Assembly: GCF_963082495.1 (NCBI RefSeq) | Contig: NZ_CAUJAN010000001.1 | Location: 124,001 to 188,000 of the forward strand | From: Methanobrevibacter sp. V74 | Lineage (GTDB): Archaea > Methanobacteriota > Methanobacteria > Methanobacteriales > Methanobacteriaceae | DNA length: 64,000 nucleotides | Direction: 5' to 3' | Part shown: one piece after another, positions 18,533 to 27,919 of the stretch | How positions within the stretch are numbered: the stretch's first letter is position 1 | Layout of the letters: every line of letters begins with the position of its first letter | Position numbers and translations under genes: made by a program | Notes under the pieces: model-generated | The model's input: the letters and a program-made list of their open reading frames with translations, nothing else | Database searches by the model: none | Told to the model about the DNA's origin: nothing

Positions 18533-20074
18533 ATGAGTGAGGATATTAAAAAAACCATTAGTGAATTACATATTTATGAAAAAAAACTGTTAAAAGAATT
18601 AGAGGCGAATACAGAAGCAACTCCTGGTGAAATTGCTGAAAATTCTGGTATGGATATTAAATCTGTTATGAGCGCATCAGGTTCTCTTGCTTCAAAAGAT
18701 ATTATTGAAGTAAATAAGAATGTTCAGGAAACTTATTTCTTAACTGACGATGGGATTAGATATGCTAACGAAGGCCTTCCCGAAAGAAAAATTTTAGATG
18801 TTTTAGCTACCAAAGGCTCAATCGGCATGAAAGACTTAGTTAGTGAAACTAATATCGAAAAAAAAGAAAAGGGCATTGCTATTGGTTGGCTGCGCCGTAA
18901 AAATTGGGCTCAAATTGATAATGGCGTAGTTAACATTACAGACACAGGTAAGGATTTTGCCTCTAAGGTTGGTGTTGATGAAAAGGTATTGGTGTATCTT
19001 AAAGCTAATGCTGGAGGGGTAAAAAGTTTCAGTGATGATTTAATTGACGGTTTTAAAAAGTTAAAAGGTAGGAAAAATATTTTAGATATTAAAAAAGAAA
19101 CCTCACATTCATTTAAAATCTTACCTAATGGAAATGCTATCTTAAAACAAGGTTTTGAAATTAAAAAACAAGCTACTCAATTAACTCATGAACATTTGAA
19201 AGAAGGGGAATGGAAAAGCTTAGAATATCGTCCATACGATATCAATGCAGAATCCCCGGCAATATTCGCTGGTAAAAAGCATCCCTTAAGGGTAATTATT
19301 GATGAAATTCGTGAAATCTTTTTAAACATGGGTTTTTCAGAAGACAATGGTGAATATGTGGAATCCGCATTTTGGAACTTTGATTCACTTTTCCAACCAC
19401 AAGATCATGCTGCTCGTGAAATGCAAGATACGTTTTATCTCAAAAATCCATTAACATGTGATTTGCCTGATGATGATTTAGTAAAACTTACAGCTGAAAC
19501 TCATGAAAATGGAGGCATGACAGGTTCTATTGGTTGGAAATATGATTGGAGTGAAGATATTGCACGTCAAAGTGTCTTAAGGACCCATACAACAGGAATA
19601 TCTACTAAACATTTATTTGAACATGAACCTCCAATTAAAATGTTTTCAGTAGGAAGGGTATTTAGAAGAGAAACTTTTGATTATAAACATTTGCCTGAAT
19701 TTCACCAGGTTGAAGGGCTTGTGTGTGATGAGAAAATAAGCTATCAGAATCTTTTGGGCACTTTAAAGGAATTCTATAAAAAATTGGGATTTGAAGTAAG
19801 ATTCCGGCCCGCTTACTTCCCTTATACTTATCTTTCAACAGAAACCGAAATCTATTTGGAGGAAAAAGAAAGCTGGATTGAACTTGGTGGTGCGGGAATG
19901 TTTAGGCCGGAAGTATTAAAACCCTTAGGAATTAATCAGCCAGCTTTAGCATTTGGTTTGGGTATTGAAAGGCTTGCTATGATTAGATATGATGTGGAAG
20001 ACATCCGTATGCTTTATAAAAGTGATATTAAATGGCTTCGTGAGTTGCCTATTGTCAATGGGGTTCGTTTATAA
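18533..20074 (+). CDS. pheS: Phenylalanine-tRNA ligase alpha subunit
   Basis: This 513-residue archaeal-type PheS has an N-terminal winged-helix region (about 1-180), then the class II catalytic core with motif 2 FRRETFDYKHLPEFHQVEG and motif 3 GLGIERLAMIRYD. The length fits archaeal enzymes. It charges tRNA-Phe with its beta partner, which is not in the window. The stop overlaps the start of the exonuclease gene by 1 bp. Confidence 0.95.
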   Translation: MSEDIKKTISELHIYEKKLLKELEANTEATPGEIAENSGMDIKSVMSASGSLASKDIIEVNKNVQETYFLTDDGIRYANEGLPERKILDVLATKGSIGMKDLVSETNIEKKEKGIAIGWLRRKNWAQIDNGVVNITDTGKDFASKVGVDEKVLVYLKANAGGVKSFSDDLIDGFKKLKGRKNILDIKKETSHSFKILPNGNAILKQGFEIKKQATQLTHEHLKEGEWKSLEYRPYDINAESPAIFAGKKHPLRVIIDEIREIFLNMGFSEDNGEYVESAFWNFDSLFQPQDHAAREMQDTFYLKNPLTCDLPDDDLVKLTAETHENGGMTGSIGWKYDWSEDIARQSVLRTHTTGISTKHLFEHEPPIKMFSVGRVFRRETFDYKHLPEFHQVEGLVCDEKISYQNLLGTLKEFYKKLGFEVRFRPAYFPYTYLSTETEIYLEEKESWIELGGAGMFRPEVLKPLGINQPALAFGLGIERLAMIRYDVEDIRMLYKSDIKWLRELPIVNGVRL

Positions 20075-20847
20075 TGTCAATTAAACTAGTTTCTTGGAAT
20101 GTAAATGGTATTAGGGCAGTTTCCAAAAAAGAAGAATTCTGGGACTGGTTTGACAATACTGATGCAGATATTATTAACTTTCAGGAAGTAAGGGCAACAG
20201 AAGATAAAATCCCTAAGAAATTAGCTGATGTTGATGGATTTCATCAGCACTTTAATGAAGCTGAAAAGAAAGGATACAGTGGCGTTGGAACATACTCTAA
20301 AATCGAACCTGTTGATGTAGCATATGGTTTAGGGGTTGAAGAGCTGGACCGTGAAGGAAGAATATTGAAAATCGCATATCCTGACTTCATGTTATATAAC
20401 ATTTACTTTCCAAATAGTGGAATGAATGCTAAAAGACTGGATTTTAAGGTTGATTTCTGCAATGCTTTACTAGAACAGTTGGTTGAACTTAAAAATGAAG
20501 GTAAGAACCTAGTTATCACAGGGGATTATAATATTGCTCACAATCCAATCGACGTATACAATCCTAAAAACTGCGAAGGCAAATCAGGATATTTGCCGGA
20601 AGAAAGGGCATGGTTAGACCAACTGGAGGGGGCAGGTTTTGTTGATACTTTCAGGATGTTTGATGAAGGTGAAAATAACTTTACTTGGTGGAGCTATAGA
20701 ACCCGTGCACGTGAAAGAAACGCTGGATGGAGACTGGACTACTTTTATGTTAATGAAGAAATGAAAGAAAACGTAAAATCAGCAAAAATTCTATCAGACA
20801 TTTATGGTTCAGATCACTGTCCTGTAACCTTGGAATTGGAATTTTAA
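20074..20847 (+). CDS. xthA: Exodeoxyribonuclease III / AP endonuclease
   Basis: This 257-residue exonuclease-endonuclease-phosphatase fold enzyme has KLVSWNVNGIRAV, INFQEVRA with the metal-binding Glu, NIYFPNSG, the catalytic GDYNIAHNPID, and GSDHCPVTLEL with the catalytic His. It cuts at abasic sites in base-excision repair; a close relative in Methanothermobacter also acts on deoxyuridine, which cannot be judged here. It is translationally coupled to pheS. Confidence 0.9.
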   Translation: MSIKLVSWNVNGIRAVSKKEEFWDWFDNTDADIINFQEVRATEDKIPKKLADVDGFHQHFNEAEKKGYSGVGTYSKIEPVDVAYGLGVEELDREGRILKIAYPDFMLYNIYFPNSGMNAKRLDFKVDFCNALLEQLVELKNEGKNLVITGDYNIAHNPIDVYNPKNCEGKSGYLPEERAWLDQLEGAGFVDTFRMFDEGENNFTWWSYRTRARERNAGWRLDYFYVNEEMKENVKSAKILSDIYGSDHCPVTLELEF

Positions 20848-20857
20848 GATTTGGCGA

Positions 20858-21553
20858 TTATAAGATTGTGTTTACATCACCAATATTATCTATTATGGTT
20901 ATATCTAGTTTTTCTTTTTTAATGTAGGCTCTGTCATCTTCAGTAACATCGGAATTTACAAGGATTGCACTCATTCCAGCATTAACGGCGCCAAGTGCAT
21001 CTTCTTTAAATTTGTTTCCAATCATAAGTGATTTTTCAGGGTTGCCTTTCATTTTTCTAAGTGCTACATCGTAAATTAACTTGTTTGGCTTGTTTTTTCC
21101 AACCTCTTCAGATGTAATGACCTCATCGAAAAATGAATGGATGTTGAGCCTTACTAGCTTTTCCCATTGCTTAATGGTTATTCCATTAGAGATTACTGCA
21201 AGACGATATCCTTGACTTTTAAGGTAGATTAATGTGTCTATGGTTTCTGGAAATGGCCTTAACAATGCCATTTTAACATTATGGTATGTAACCATCCCAA
21301 GAGCAACTAGCATAGGGTCTTCATGGCCTAAAACAACTTGAGTTAGTACATTAAAGTGTTTGCCATAATTGGATCCTTTTTCACGGATAATTGTTTTTAA
21401 AACACCATATGCTTCATCTTTATCAAGAGGTAAACCGTTATCTACCATCAATCCTATAGCTGCTTTTCTTGCAGTTTCAGCAAAATCTGAAGTGTCAAGC
21501 AATGTACCGTCTACATCGAAAAATACAACACGTTCATCATCATTTTTAATCAT
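20858..21553 (-). CDS. HAD-superfamily hydrolase
   Basis: This 231-residue HAD subfamily IA phosphatase-like protein has motif I FFDVDGTLLDTSDF, motif II VISNGITIKQWEK, the motif III lysine KNKPNKLIYDVA and motif IV MIGNKFKEDALGAVNAGM. The acidic residue after IGNK is shifted relative to the common GDxxxxD, with KEDA supplying it. The substrate is unknown. It converges with the exonuclease gene and lies about 37 bp from the 3' end of polB2. Confidence 0.8.
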   Translation of the reverse strand: MIKNDDERVVFFDVDGTLLDTSDFAETARKAAIGLMVDNGLPLDKDEAYGVLKTIIREKGSNYGKHFNVLTQVVLGHEDPMLVALGMVTYHNVKMALLRPFPETIDTLIYLKSQGYRLAVISNGITIKQWEKLVRLNIHSFFDEVITSEEVGKNKPNKLIYDVALRKMKGNPEKSLMIGNKFKEDALGAVNAGMSAILVNSDVTEDDRAYIKKEKLDITIIDNIGDVNTIL

Positions 21554-21589
21554 ATGATTTTAATTATTGTCTTGGAAATATTTAAATTT

Positions 21590-22273
21590 TTAGAAAAATG
21601 CATCTAGGCTTTGCTGGACTTCACCTTTTGCCATGTCCTGCAAGTCTTTTTTACTATATCCAAATGAATACATAATCCTTTCAACTGCTGGAATCAACTG
21701 GTTATTGATATAATACTCTTTATCATAGTCATAACCTTCACTGTACTCGTATGGAACTGCTCTTTGACTGATGGTTCCTTTTCCTTTCACAATAATGTAT
21801 TGGATGATGGTTCCGCGGGATACTTTAACTCCATGTTCCTCAATTCTTTGAGCGGCAACAACATGTGGACCAATCTGCTTGTATTGGTTTAATGGTTTGG
21901 TTATTTGAGTGTGGATGATGAGTTCTTTTTTATCAACTTCACCTTTTCTTATTCGTTTTAAGACTTTTTTAACTTCACCAATAGCTTTATTGGAATCCCC
22001 TTCTTTTAAAATGGCCATTAAAATAGATTCCTGGGTTTTCTTTACAATAGGCGCCCAATCTCTTCTAACTAACTCTAATCCCTTAGCTATAATTTCTCCA
22101 TCTTCAATTACAGCATATCTTTTTTTGCTTACAAAGAATCCTCTTCTGTAAAATCCTTCGTATTCAAGCTCCATGCTTTCGGGAAGATTTGAGTTAAGAT
22201 ACTTTAAGAATTTTTGAGCTTGTGCTTTAATTTCAGCTTCAAGTTCTAATTGTTCTTTTGTTTCAACAGCCAT
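21590..22273 (-). CDS. Small subunit of split family-B DNA polymerase (PolB2)
   Basis: In Methanobacteriales, family-B polymerase is encoded in two parts; this 227-residue protein corresponds to the separate C-terminal palm/thumb piece. [16 protein letters not shown] with the conserved KKRYA and [17 protein letters not shown] are polymerase B palm motifs. The C terminus QQSLDAFF matches a PCNA-interacting PIP box (QxxLxxFF), so the small subunit carries the clamp contact. The large subunit is not in the window. Confidence 0.85.
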   Translation of the reverse strand: MAVETKEQLELEAEIKAQAQKFLKYLNSNLPESMELEYEGFYRRGFFVSKKRYAVIEDGEIIAKGLELVRRDWAPIVKKTQESILMAILKEGDSNKAIGEVKKVLKRIRKGEVDKKELIIHTQITKPLNQYKQIGPHVVAAQRIEEHGVKVSRGTIIQYIIVKGKGTISQRAVPYEYSEGYDYDKEYYINNQLIPAVERIMYSFGYSKKDLQDMAKGEVQQSLDAFF

Positions 22274-22463
22274 TTCGACACCTTAATTTTAATATATCTT
22301 TTGTTGTTATAATACTTTTCTAAATCAATTTTTTAAAGTAATTTCAATTTAATTGCTTTTATATGGTAATATCGGCCTTAAAAATTTATTTTAATACTTT
22401 TAAAATGCTCTAGGGCATTCTTTATAAGTCATGTTGATTATACTATATGTGAGGTTTGATATT

Positions 22464-22808
22464 ATGAAAAAACGATTGATTTCAAGCTATGATGAAAAAA
22501 ACGACACTTTTGTTGGAAAACTTCAGGAAGAATCTGGATACTATGTGGACTATGAAATATCTGATGGGATTTACATGGGAATTAACAATTTCAATTTGCC
22601 TTCAGCAATATTCATTCCAAATGCATCTAAAGTCCTGAACATTTCCAAATCAGTTTTAGAAAGTCCCGACGTATTGATAAATATTAAATGTGATGATATT
22701 TCATTGTCATTTAAGATGTTTATTGAAAATTTAAAAATATTTTCAGCAATATGCAGAAACAACTTTGACATTCCAAATATAAATTATGAGATGGACAGCA
22801 ACTTTTAA
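22464..22808 (+). CDS. Conserved hypothetical protein (weakly DUF2283-like)
   Basis: This 114-residue protein begins MKKRLISSYDEKNDTFVGKL, followed by DYEISDGIYMGI and SAIFIPNASKVLNISKSVLE. The opening resembles DUF2283-like small beta proteins, but I am not sure. GAGGT at 22451-22455 precedes the start by 8 nt. No function can be given. Confidence 0.5.
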   Translation: MKKRLISSYDEKNDTFVGKLQEESGYYVDYEISDGIYMGINNFNLPSAIFIPNASKVLNISKSVLESPDVLINIKCDDISLSFKMFIENLKIFSAICRNNFDIPNINYEMDSNF

Positions 22809-23163
22809 GTTGGAGATAATTGTTTTGCGAAAGATTTTAAATTGTAACCTATTTCGGGTTATTCCTTTTTTTTATTTTTGGAGATGGCCACAGGATTTGT
22901 ATATGTCAGTAATATTAAATAATCGTGATGAGATCTGGTATATTTTCCTATTTAAACGCTTGACCACACACATGGAAAATACTAATGATGATGAAACCGA
23001 AAATGACCTCCTAAAAATGTTTAAGTCGTTTCAACCTGAAATCACTATTTAAATACCTGATTGATAGCTTCTAAATCACTCAAGTTTTTCAAATAGCTTA
23101 TCTTTAATTAACTTTTAAATATAACTTAAATTTAATAGTAATATAAGTTAGGAGATGATATAA
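22809..23163 (+). other. Intergenic gap, no clear gene
   Basis: A frame open from 22786 to 23052 overlaps the previous gene, has Phe/Trp-rich composition and no ribosome site, so I do not call it. The TATA-like TTTAAATATAACTTAAA near 23115-23131 and GGAG at about 23151 belong to the next gene. Confidence 0.4.
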
Positions 23164-23439
23164 ATGAAAGATCCAAAAATCGATATTAACTCTGGAGATG
23201 AAATTGTTATTGTCGTACCTGAAGGAGCTGTTAAAGATGGCGAATTAGAAATAGATTTAGATGAATTGGGTATTGATATAGAACAATTAGATGAAACTGT
23301 TAATATTGTAATTCAGGTTGAAGGTGAAGATTTCATTGAAACAGAACTATTAGATGATGACGATTTTCCTGATGAACCGAATGAATGGTACTTTGATGAT
23401 GACCCATATGGGATTGTTTATTACGAATTTCCGGAATAA
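23164..23439 (+). CDS. Small, very acidic hypothetical protein
   Basis: This 91-residue protein is dominated by Asp and Glu (for example LDDDDFPDEPNEWYFDDD near the C terminus) with almost no basic residues. AGGAG at 23150-23154 is the ribosome site. Its stop overlaps the region of the next gene's ribosome site, so the two small acidic proteins are probably cotranscribed. No family recognised. Confidence 0.55.
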   Translation: MKDPKIDINSGDEIVIVVPEGAVKDGELEIDLDELGIDIEQLDETVNIVIQVEGEDFIETELLDDDDFPDEPNEWYFDDDPYGIVYYEFPE

Positions 23440-23456
23440 TGGCGAGGAGTAGTTAT

Positions 23457-23696
23457 ATGGCAAAAGAAATTCCATATTATATTCTTGATGGTGAAGACAA
23501 ATTCGAATGTATTGCTTCAGATGGACAAGCATATATTGATGATGAAGATTTAAGAAATTTATTAATAGATATTTTGGGCGATAAAGTTTCACATGATGAC
23601 ATTCAAAAAATTCTTGATGCTGCATCTGATGAAAACATGTCTGAAAAAGAATTCGATAAGTTAGTTGATGAGTTTATTTTAAAAAATTCTAATTAA
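23457..23696 (+). CDS. Small acidic helical hypothetical protein
   Basis: This 79-residue protein begins MAKEIPYYILDGEDKFECIA and has a helical acidic C-terminal half with DKVSHDDIQKILDAASDENM. The start at 23457 is chosen over an in-frame ATG at 23439 because GAGGAG lies 8 nt upstream of it. It pairs with the preceding acidic gene; no function is recognised. Confidence 0.55.
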   Translation: MAKEIPYYILDGEDKFECIASDGQAYIDDEDLRNLLIDILGDKVSHDDIQKILDAASDENMSEKEFDKLVDEFILKNSN

Positions 23697-23721
23697 AACT
23701 TCTATTTTTAGCCAAAAAAAT

Positions 23722-23888
23722 AAAACATTTATATATGATGATGAAGTAATATTTTATTATCATTATTCTTTAAGGCTCTTTTTTGCTCTCAAAAATTAGG
23801 CTGTTATCTTTCTTGCTTACGGTTTAATTGAAAAGAGACTTACAGACAGCGATTATTATATTATATATTATATTTATTAGGTGAAATA
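23722..23888 (+). promoter_or_regulatory. Promoter and leader of the S8e gene
   Basis: AAAACATTTATATATGA at 23722-23738 is a strong archaeal BRE/TATA-like element about 150 bp before the S8e start, identical over 17 bp to that at 61263-61279. A second TATA-like run lies at about 23857-23875, close to the gene. The first box may drive a leader of about 120 nt or an unannotated small RNA. Confidence 0.4.
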
Positions 23889-24263
23889 ATGGCAATTTCT
23901 CAAGGAAAATCAACAAGAAGTCCATCAGGTGCAAGAAATGTTGCACACCGTGGAAAAAGGAAATCCGAATTAGGAAGAGATCCTGCTGAAACTAGGGTAG
24001 ATGAAAAAAGATTAAGAAAAATCAGAACCCGTGGCGGAAACGAAAAACTCAGATTAGCTACAGGTAATAAAATCAACGTTACAGATGCCGATGGTAAAAC
24101 CAAAGTTACAGATGTCTTAGGAGTAATTGAAAACAGAGCTAACCCTAACTACGTAAGAAGGAACATCATTACCAAAGGTGCTATCGTAGAAACTCCTGAA
24201 GGCAATGCTAAAGTTACATCTAGACCTGGTCAAGACGGTGTTATCAACGGAATTTTAATTTAA
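23889..24263 (+). CDS. rps8e: 30S ribosomal protein S8e
   Basis: This 124-residue basic protein shows the S8e pattern: SQGKSTRSPSGARNVAHRGKRK, RTRGGNEKLRLATGNKINV, VLGVIENRANPNYVRRNIITKGAIVETPEGNAKVTSRPGQDG. It is an archaeal/eukaryotic-type small-subunit protein of usual length. AGGTGA at 23879-23884 is the ribosome site. Confidence 0.95.
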   Translation: MAISQGKSTRSPSGARNVAHRGKRKSELGRDPAETRVDEKRLRKIRTRGGNEKLRLATGNKINVTDADGKTKVTDVLGVIENRANPNYVRRNIITKGAIVETPEGNAKVTSRPGQDGVINGILI

Positions 24264-24292
24264 AGATTTTTATCTTTAAATACTCTTTTTTT
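24259..24292 (+). terminator. Terminator after S8e
   Basis: TTTAAAGAT (24259-24267) pairs perfectly with ATCTTTAAA (24272-24280) around a 4-nt loop and is followed by a T-rich run. Confidence 0.65.
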
Positions 24293-24362
24293 ACTATCTT
24301 TTTAAATTTATATACTTGTTTTTACATATATTTCCATGTCAATTATTTAATTGGGAGATATA

Positions 24363-25382
24363 ATGTCAGAAGATAAAATCAATATGAATCATGGTGCTGG
24401 CGGAGAAGTGATGGCTAATTTAATAGCCGGCACAGTTCTAGATAATATCACTAAAAAAAGTGTAAATGGTGGAATTAGTCTAGATGACTTAGATGATGGT
24501 GCATCAATACCTGTTGGAGATTATGAAATTATTTTTACCACAGACGGACACACAATTGATCCGTTATTTTTCCCAGGTGGAGATATTGGTAGGATTTCAG
24601 CATCAGGAACAATAAACGATGTTTCTGTAATGGGTGCTAAACCATTAGCCATTTCCAATGCAATTATCATGCAAGAGGGTTTTCCTATTGAAGATTTGGA
24701 TAAAATCATGAAATCTTTAGATGAAGCTTGCCGGGAAGTTGATGTGGCTGTAATAACTGGCGATACTAAAGTAATGCCTCAGGGTAAGCTTGAGGGTATT
24801 GTCATGGTCACTACAGGCATTGGAATAGCTAAAAAAGGTGAAGTTGTCCGTGATTCTGGTCTTGAAGTTGGCGATAAAATTATTGTCACTGGTAGTTTGG
24901 GGGATCATGGAATGAGTCTCATGTCATTTAGGGAAGGTTTTGGTTTTGAAACTGAGTTGAAGTCTGATGTTGCTCCCATGTGGAATATAATTAAAAAAGC
25001 TTTAGAGATTGGTGGAGTTACAGCAATGAAAGACCCTACCCGTGGCGGATTTGCAAACGCCATTAATGAAATGGCTTCAAAGGCAGGTGTGGGGGTTGTC
25101 CTTGAACAGGAAGCAATTCCAATAAAAGAGGCAGTTCATGCTGTATCTGAAATGTTAGGCATTGATCCATTTGAAGTAGCTAATGAAGGAAAAGTAGTTA
25201 TGGGAGTTAAAGCAGATAAGGCTGAAGCGGTCCTTGAAGCCATTAAAGGCGAAAAATATGGTGAGGATGCAGCAATAATTGGTGAAGTTGTTGAAGGGAA
25301 TTATGTTGTTGTCAATACTCCGATTGGTGGCGAAAGAATTCTTGAAGCACCAATAGCCGATCCAGTTCCTAGAGTTTGTTAA
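24363..25382 (+). CDS. hypE: Hydrogenase maturation protein HypE
   Basis: HypE dehydrates a carbamoylated C-terminal cysteine to a thiocyanate, giving the cyanide ligands of [NiFe] hydrogenases. The protein begins MNHGAGGEVMANLI, contains DDGASIPVG, FTTDGHTIDPLFFPGGDIGR and DPTRGGFANAINEMA, and ends in PVPRVC with the modified cysteine last. The start at 24363 follows TTGGGAGAT. About 339 residues, as expected. Other hyp genes are not in the window. Confidence 0.95.
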   Translation: MSEDKINMNHGAGGEVMANLIAGTVLDNITKKSVNGGISLDDLDDGASIPVGDYEIIFTTDGHTIDPLFFPGGDIGRISASGTINDVSVMGAKPLAISNAIIMQEGFPIEDLDKIMKSLDEACREVDVAVITGDTKVMPQGKLEGIVMVTTGIGIAKKGEVVRDSGLEVGDKIIVTGSLGDHGMSLMSFREGFGFETELKSDVAPMWNIIKKALEIGGVTAMKDPTRGGFANAINEMASKAGVGVVLEQEAIPIKEAVHAVSEMLGIDPFEVANEGKVVMGVKADKAEAVLEAIKGEKYGEDAAIIGEVVEGNYVVVNTPIGGERILEAPIADPVPRVC

Positions 25383-25391
25383 GGTGATAAA

Positions 25392-25793
25392 ATGGCAACT
25401 ATGTTTACAAGAAGAGTTATTTCATATATTTTTGATTTTATTGTGGTTTCAGCATTAATGGGGGTTTTATCTTTCTTTATATTTTCAATTATGGGACCGA
25501 AAAATGTTCATTTGGTTTATCAGTATCTGCCTTATGTGGTGCCTTTTGGAATATTTGTTTACTTTGTCCTTTGTGAAAAATTAGCTGGTGCAAGCATTGG
25601 CAAGTCTATAATGTATCTTCAGGTTAAATCTAAAAATGGTGCGGATATCTCTTGGCCGCAAGCTATTGTACGTAATTTAACTAAAATTTACTGGATTCCA
25701 ATAATTTTCGACTGGCTGATTGGTAAAATATTACATACTGATAGATTATTCAACGACATTACAAAAACTATCGTGATAAATGATAACAGATAA
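25392..25793 (+). CDS. RDD-family membrane protein
   Basis: This 133-residue integral membrane protein has two N-terminal helices (about 14-35 and 45-65) and an RDD-like core: RRVISYIFDFIVVSALMG, GASIGKSIMYLQV, WPQAIVRNLTKIYWIPIIFDWL. RDD proteins have been linked to ion transport, but a specific role cannot be assigned. It follows hypE by 9 bp and is probably cotranscribed. Confidence 0.75.
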   Translation: MATMFTRRVISYIFDFIVVSALMGVLSFFIFSIMGPKNVHLVYQYLPYVVPFGIFVYFVLCEKLAGASIGKSIMYLQVKSKNGADISWPQAIVRNLTKIYWIPIIFDWLIGKILHTDRLFNDITKTIVINDNR

Positions 25794-25808
25794 ATTTGAG
25801 ACAGTATT

Positions 25809-26447
25809 ATGATTAAAAAAGTTCAGGTTCTTTGGTATTTAAACAAAGAGGATTTGGAGAATTATTGTATAGATTTTAAAGAATACAAATCTCATAAGCT
25901 TGAAGGATATGAAATCGTTGAAGTCGATGAGGATTTAATTTATGATTTATGTGATTATAATCCGGATAGATTGGAACCTTTAGGTTATTTTAAAAACAAA
26001 AAAGAACTTGAAAACTATTTGGCCGATACAATAACAAATAATGAATATGATTTAGAGCTTGATTCTCCGGAACTTAGAGAAAAAATTGATAAGGCAATTG
26101 GTTCTGTCGAATTCAGCGGTGAGGATTATTATATTTCAATCGGTGAATGCATTGGTTGTGAGGATACTCAAATAGCCAGCTGGTATGATTCACTCAGGAA
26201 GGAATATGATAGCTCTTCAAGGGACAATGTGTGGGTTTTGGCCGTAACTGGTTATGATCCTTATGAATTGTCCTTAACCGGAAGAACCTTATCTTATGTT
26301 CTTGCAGATATTTTAAATGTTACTGAAGCATCACTAGATAATTTAATACCGAATAAAGGCCATATCACTGTTGAAGAATGGAATGAAATTTTAGACAAGG
26401 TATATAAGAAAAACAAAATCTATTTGGGTTTGGATAGGGTTGTTTGA
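25809..26447 (+). CDS. Hypothetical protein
   Basis: This 212-residue acidic soluble protein begins MIKKVQVLWYLNKEDLENY and contains SIGECIGCEDTQIASWYDSL with a CxxC and VWVLAVTGYDPYELSLTGRT. No membrane segments or recognised family. It follows the RDD gene by 15 bp and ends at the start of a convergent gene. Confidence 0.6.
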   Translation: MIKKVQVLWYLNKEDLENYCIDFKEYKSHKLEGYEIVEVDEDLIYDLCDYNPDRLEPLGYFKNKKELENYLADTITNNEYDLELDSPELREKIDKAIGSVEFSGEDYYISIGECIGCEDTQIASWYDSLRKEYDSSSRDNVWVLAVTGYDPYELSLTGRTLSYVLADILNVTEASLDNLIPNKGHITVEEWNEILDKVYKKNKIYLGLDRVV

Positions 26448-26912
26448 CTATACTTCTCCATTTTCAAACTCACTTGGACTAAAATAAGTGGCCTTTGCTA
26501 GATTATTGTCCAGCAATTCTTTATTGATGTCCATATTGTCAGTATATACAATAGCTAATGTGCGGCCATATCTGTCTTTTGGCTGTTCATCATCAATATT
26601 TAGATATACGGTTTTTCCAAGGCAATTGTCACTAACAAAATTCTTTGCCTGACTTAATCCCGGTTCATCCTCCGGTGTTTTTACTTGTGTTAGTTGCACC
26701 CTTCCGACACCATAAACTTGAATCGTGTTTCCGTCAACAACTTCAAGACATTTTCCCACTTTTTCATAGTGTACTGTTTTGCTGTTTATTGTTAAGGTTC
26801 CAGTTTGGTTTTCTTGAGTGCTTGTGTCTTCTATAAATACGTTTGCAACGGTCACTATCGTTGTCATTATGGATATGATTAATAGGATAATGGATATTGT
26901 TTTCTTATTCAT
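26448..26912 (-). CDS. Membrane-anchored SNase-like (thermonuclease) protein
   Basis: This 154-residue protein has an N-terminal membrane helix (residues 5-27) and a staphylococcal nuclease-like fold: CLEVVDGNTIQVYGVGRVQL, TPEDEPG and DRYGRTLAIVYTDN. The arginine sites (GRVQL, DRYGR) are there, but the usual catalytic glutamate position (GxEA) reads LSQA, so catalysis may be impaired. It probably acts at the cell surface. Its upstream region has GGAGG before the start. Confidence 0.75.
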   Translation of the reverse strand: MNKKTISIILLIISIMTTIVTVANVFIEDTSTQENQTGTLTINSKTVHYEKVGKCLEVVDGNTIQVYGVGRVQLTQVKTPEDEPGLSQAKNFVSDNCLGKTVYLNIDDEQPKDRYGRTLAIVYTDNMDINKELLDNNLAKATYFSPSEFENGEV

Positions 26913-27023
26913 TCTTCACTTCCTCCTTGCTGTTAACTCAACTTATGAGGAAATTTATATGTTTAGTTATTCTTTTGTTAATTTTAGTATAAATTAATTA
27001 ACATTGAAATTCAAATTAATTTC

Positions 27024-27884
27024 ATGCATTATGTAAATTCTAAAAGTATATTGTCCGGTCAAAATGGGATGAATCTTTATAGGGGATGTAGTCATGGCTG
27101 CATATATTGTGATTCTAGAAGCGAAATTTACGGCATGAATCATTTATTTGAGGATATTGAAGTTAAAGAAAATTCACTAGAATTGCTTAAAAAGGAATTG
27201 ATTAAACGTCCCAAATCCATGATTGGATGCGGTTCCATGAGCGATCCATACATTCCTCTTGAAAAAAACATTAAATTTACTAGAAAAGCATTGAAATTGA
27301 TAGATAGATATGGATTTGGATTTACATGCATTACCAAGTCGGACCTGATTTTAAGGGATTTGGATTTGCTCAAAAAAATCAATGAAAAATCCAAAGTCGT
27401 TGTTCAAATTACCTTAACAACCTCTGATGACGAGTTGTGCCGTATTTTAGAGCCAAATGTTTGCGACACTTCAAGACGTGTTGATGTCCTAAAAATTTTA
27501 AATGATAATGATATTCCAACAGTAGTGTGGCTATGTCCAATTTTGCCTTTCATTAATGATACTGAGGAAAATATAAACTCTATTTTAGATTATTGCATTG
27601 ATAATAATGTTCATGGAGTGGTATGCTTTGAAATGGGACTTACTTTAAGAAAGGGAAATCGCAAATATTTTTATGAAAAATTAAATCAACATTTTCCGAG
27701 CCTTAGAGAAAAATACATCACAAAATATGACAATAATTATAATTTGTTAAGTCCCAATAATAATAAATTAATGAATATTTTTAAAAAAAGAACAAGTGAA
27801 CATGGTATTTTGAATAATAATGATGAAATATTCGGGTATTTATCCGATTTTCCTCAAAAATCTGTTCAATCGAAATTAATCTAA
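27024..27884 (+). CDS. SplB-like radical SAM protein
   Basis: This 286-residue COG1533-type radical SAM protein has the cluster motif YRGCSHGCIYCDSR (CxxxCxxC) near residue 25, then GCGSMSDPYIPLEKN and VWLCPILPFINDTEEN. Relatives include spore photoproduct lyase, but most archaeal members have no known substrate. Single gene, 35 bp before the helicase gene. Confidence 0.8.
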   Translation: MHYVNSKSILSGQNGMNLYRGCSHGCIYCDSRSEIYGMNHLFEDIEVKENSLELLKKELIKRPKSMIGCGSMSDPYIPLEKNIKFTRKALKLIDRYGFGFTCITKSDLILRDLDLLKKINEKSKVVVQITLTTSDDELCRILEPNVCDTSRRVDVLKILNDNDIPTVVWLCPILPFINDTEENINSILDYCIDNNVHGVVCFEMGLTLRKGNRKYFYEKLNQHFPSLREKYITKYDNNYNLLSPNNNKLMNIFKKRTSEHGILNNNDEIFGYLSDFPQKSVQSKLI

Positions 27885-27919
27885 ATTATTAAATAACTTG
27901 TTTTTCATAACTAATACTG

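Noticed and set aside
22786-23052. Open frame of 88 codons
   Set aside because: It overlaps the previous gene, has no ribosome site and an unusual Phe/Trp-rich composition.
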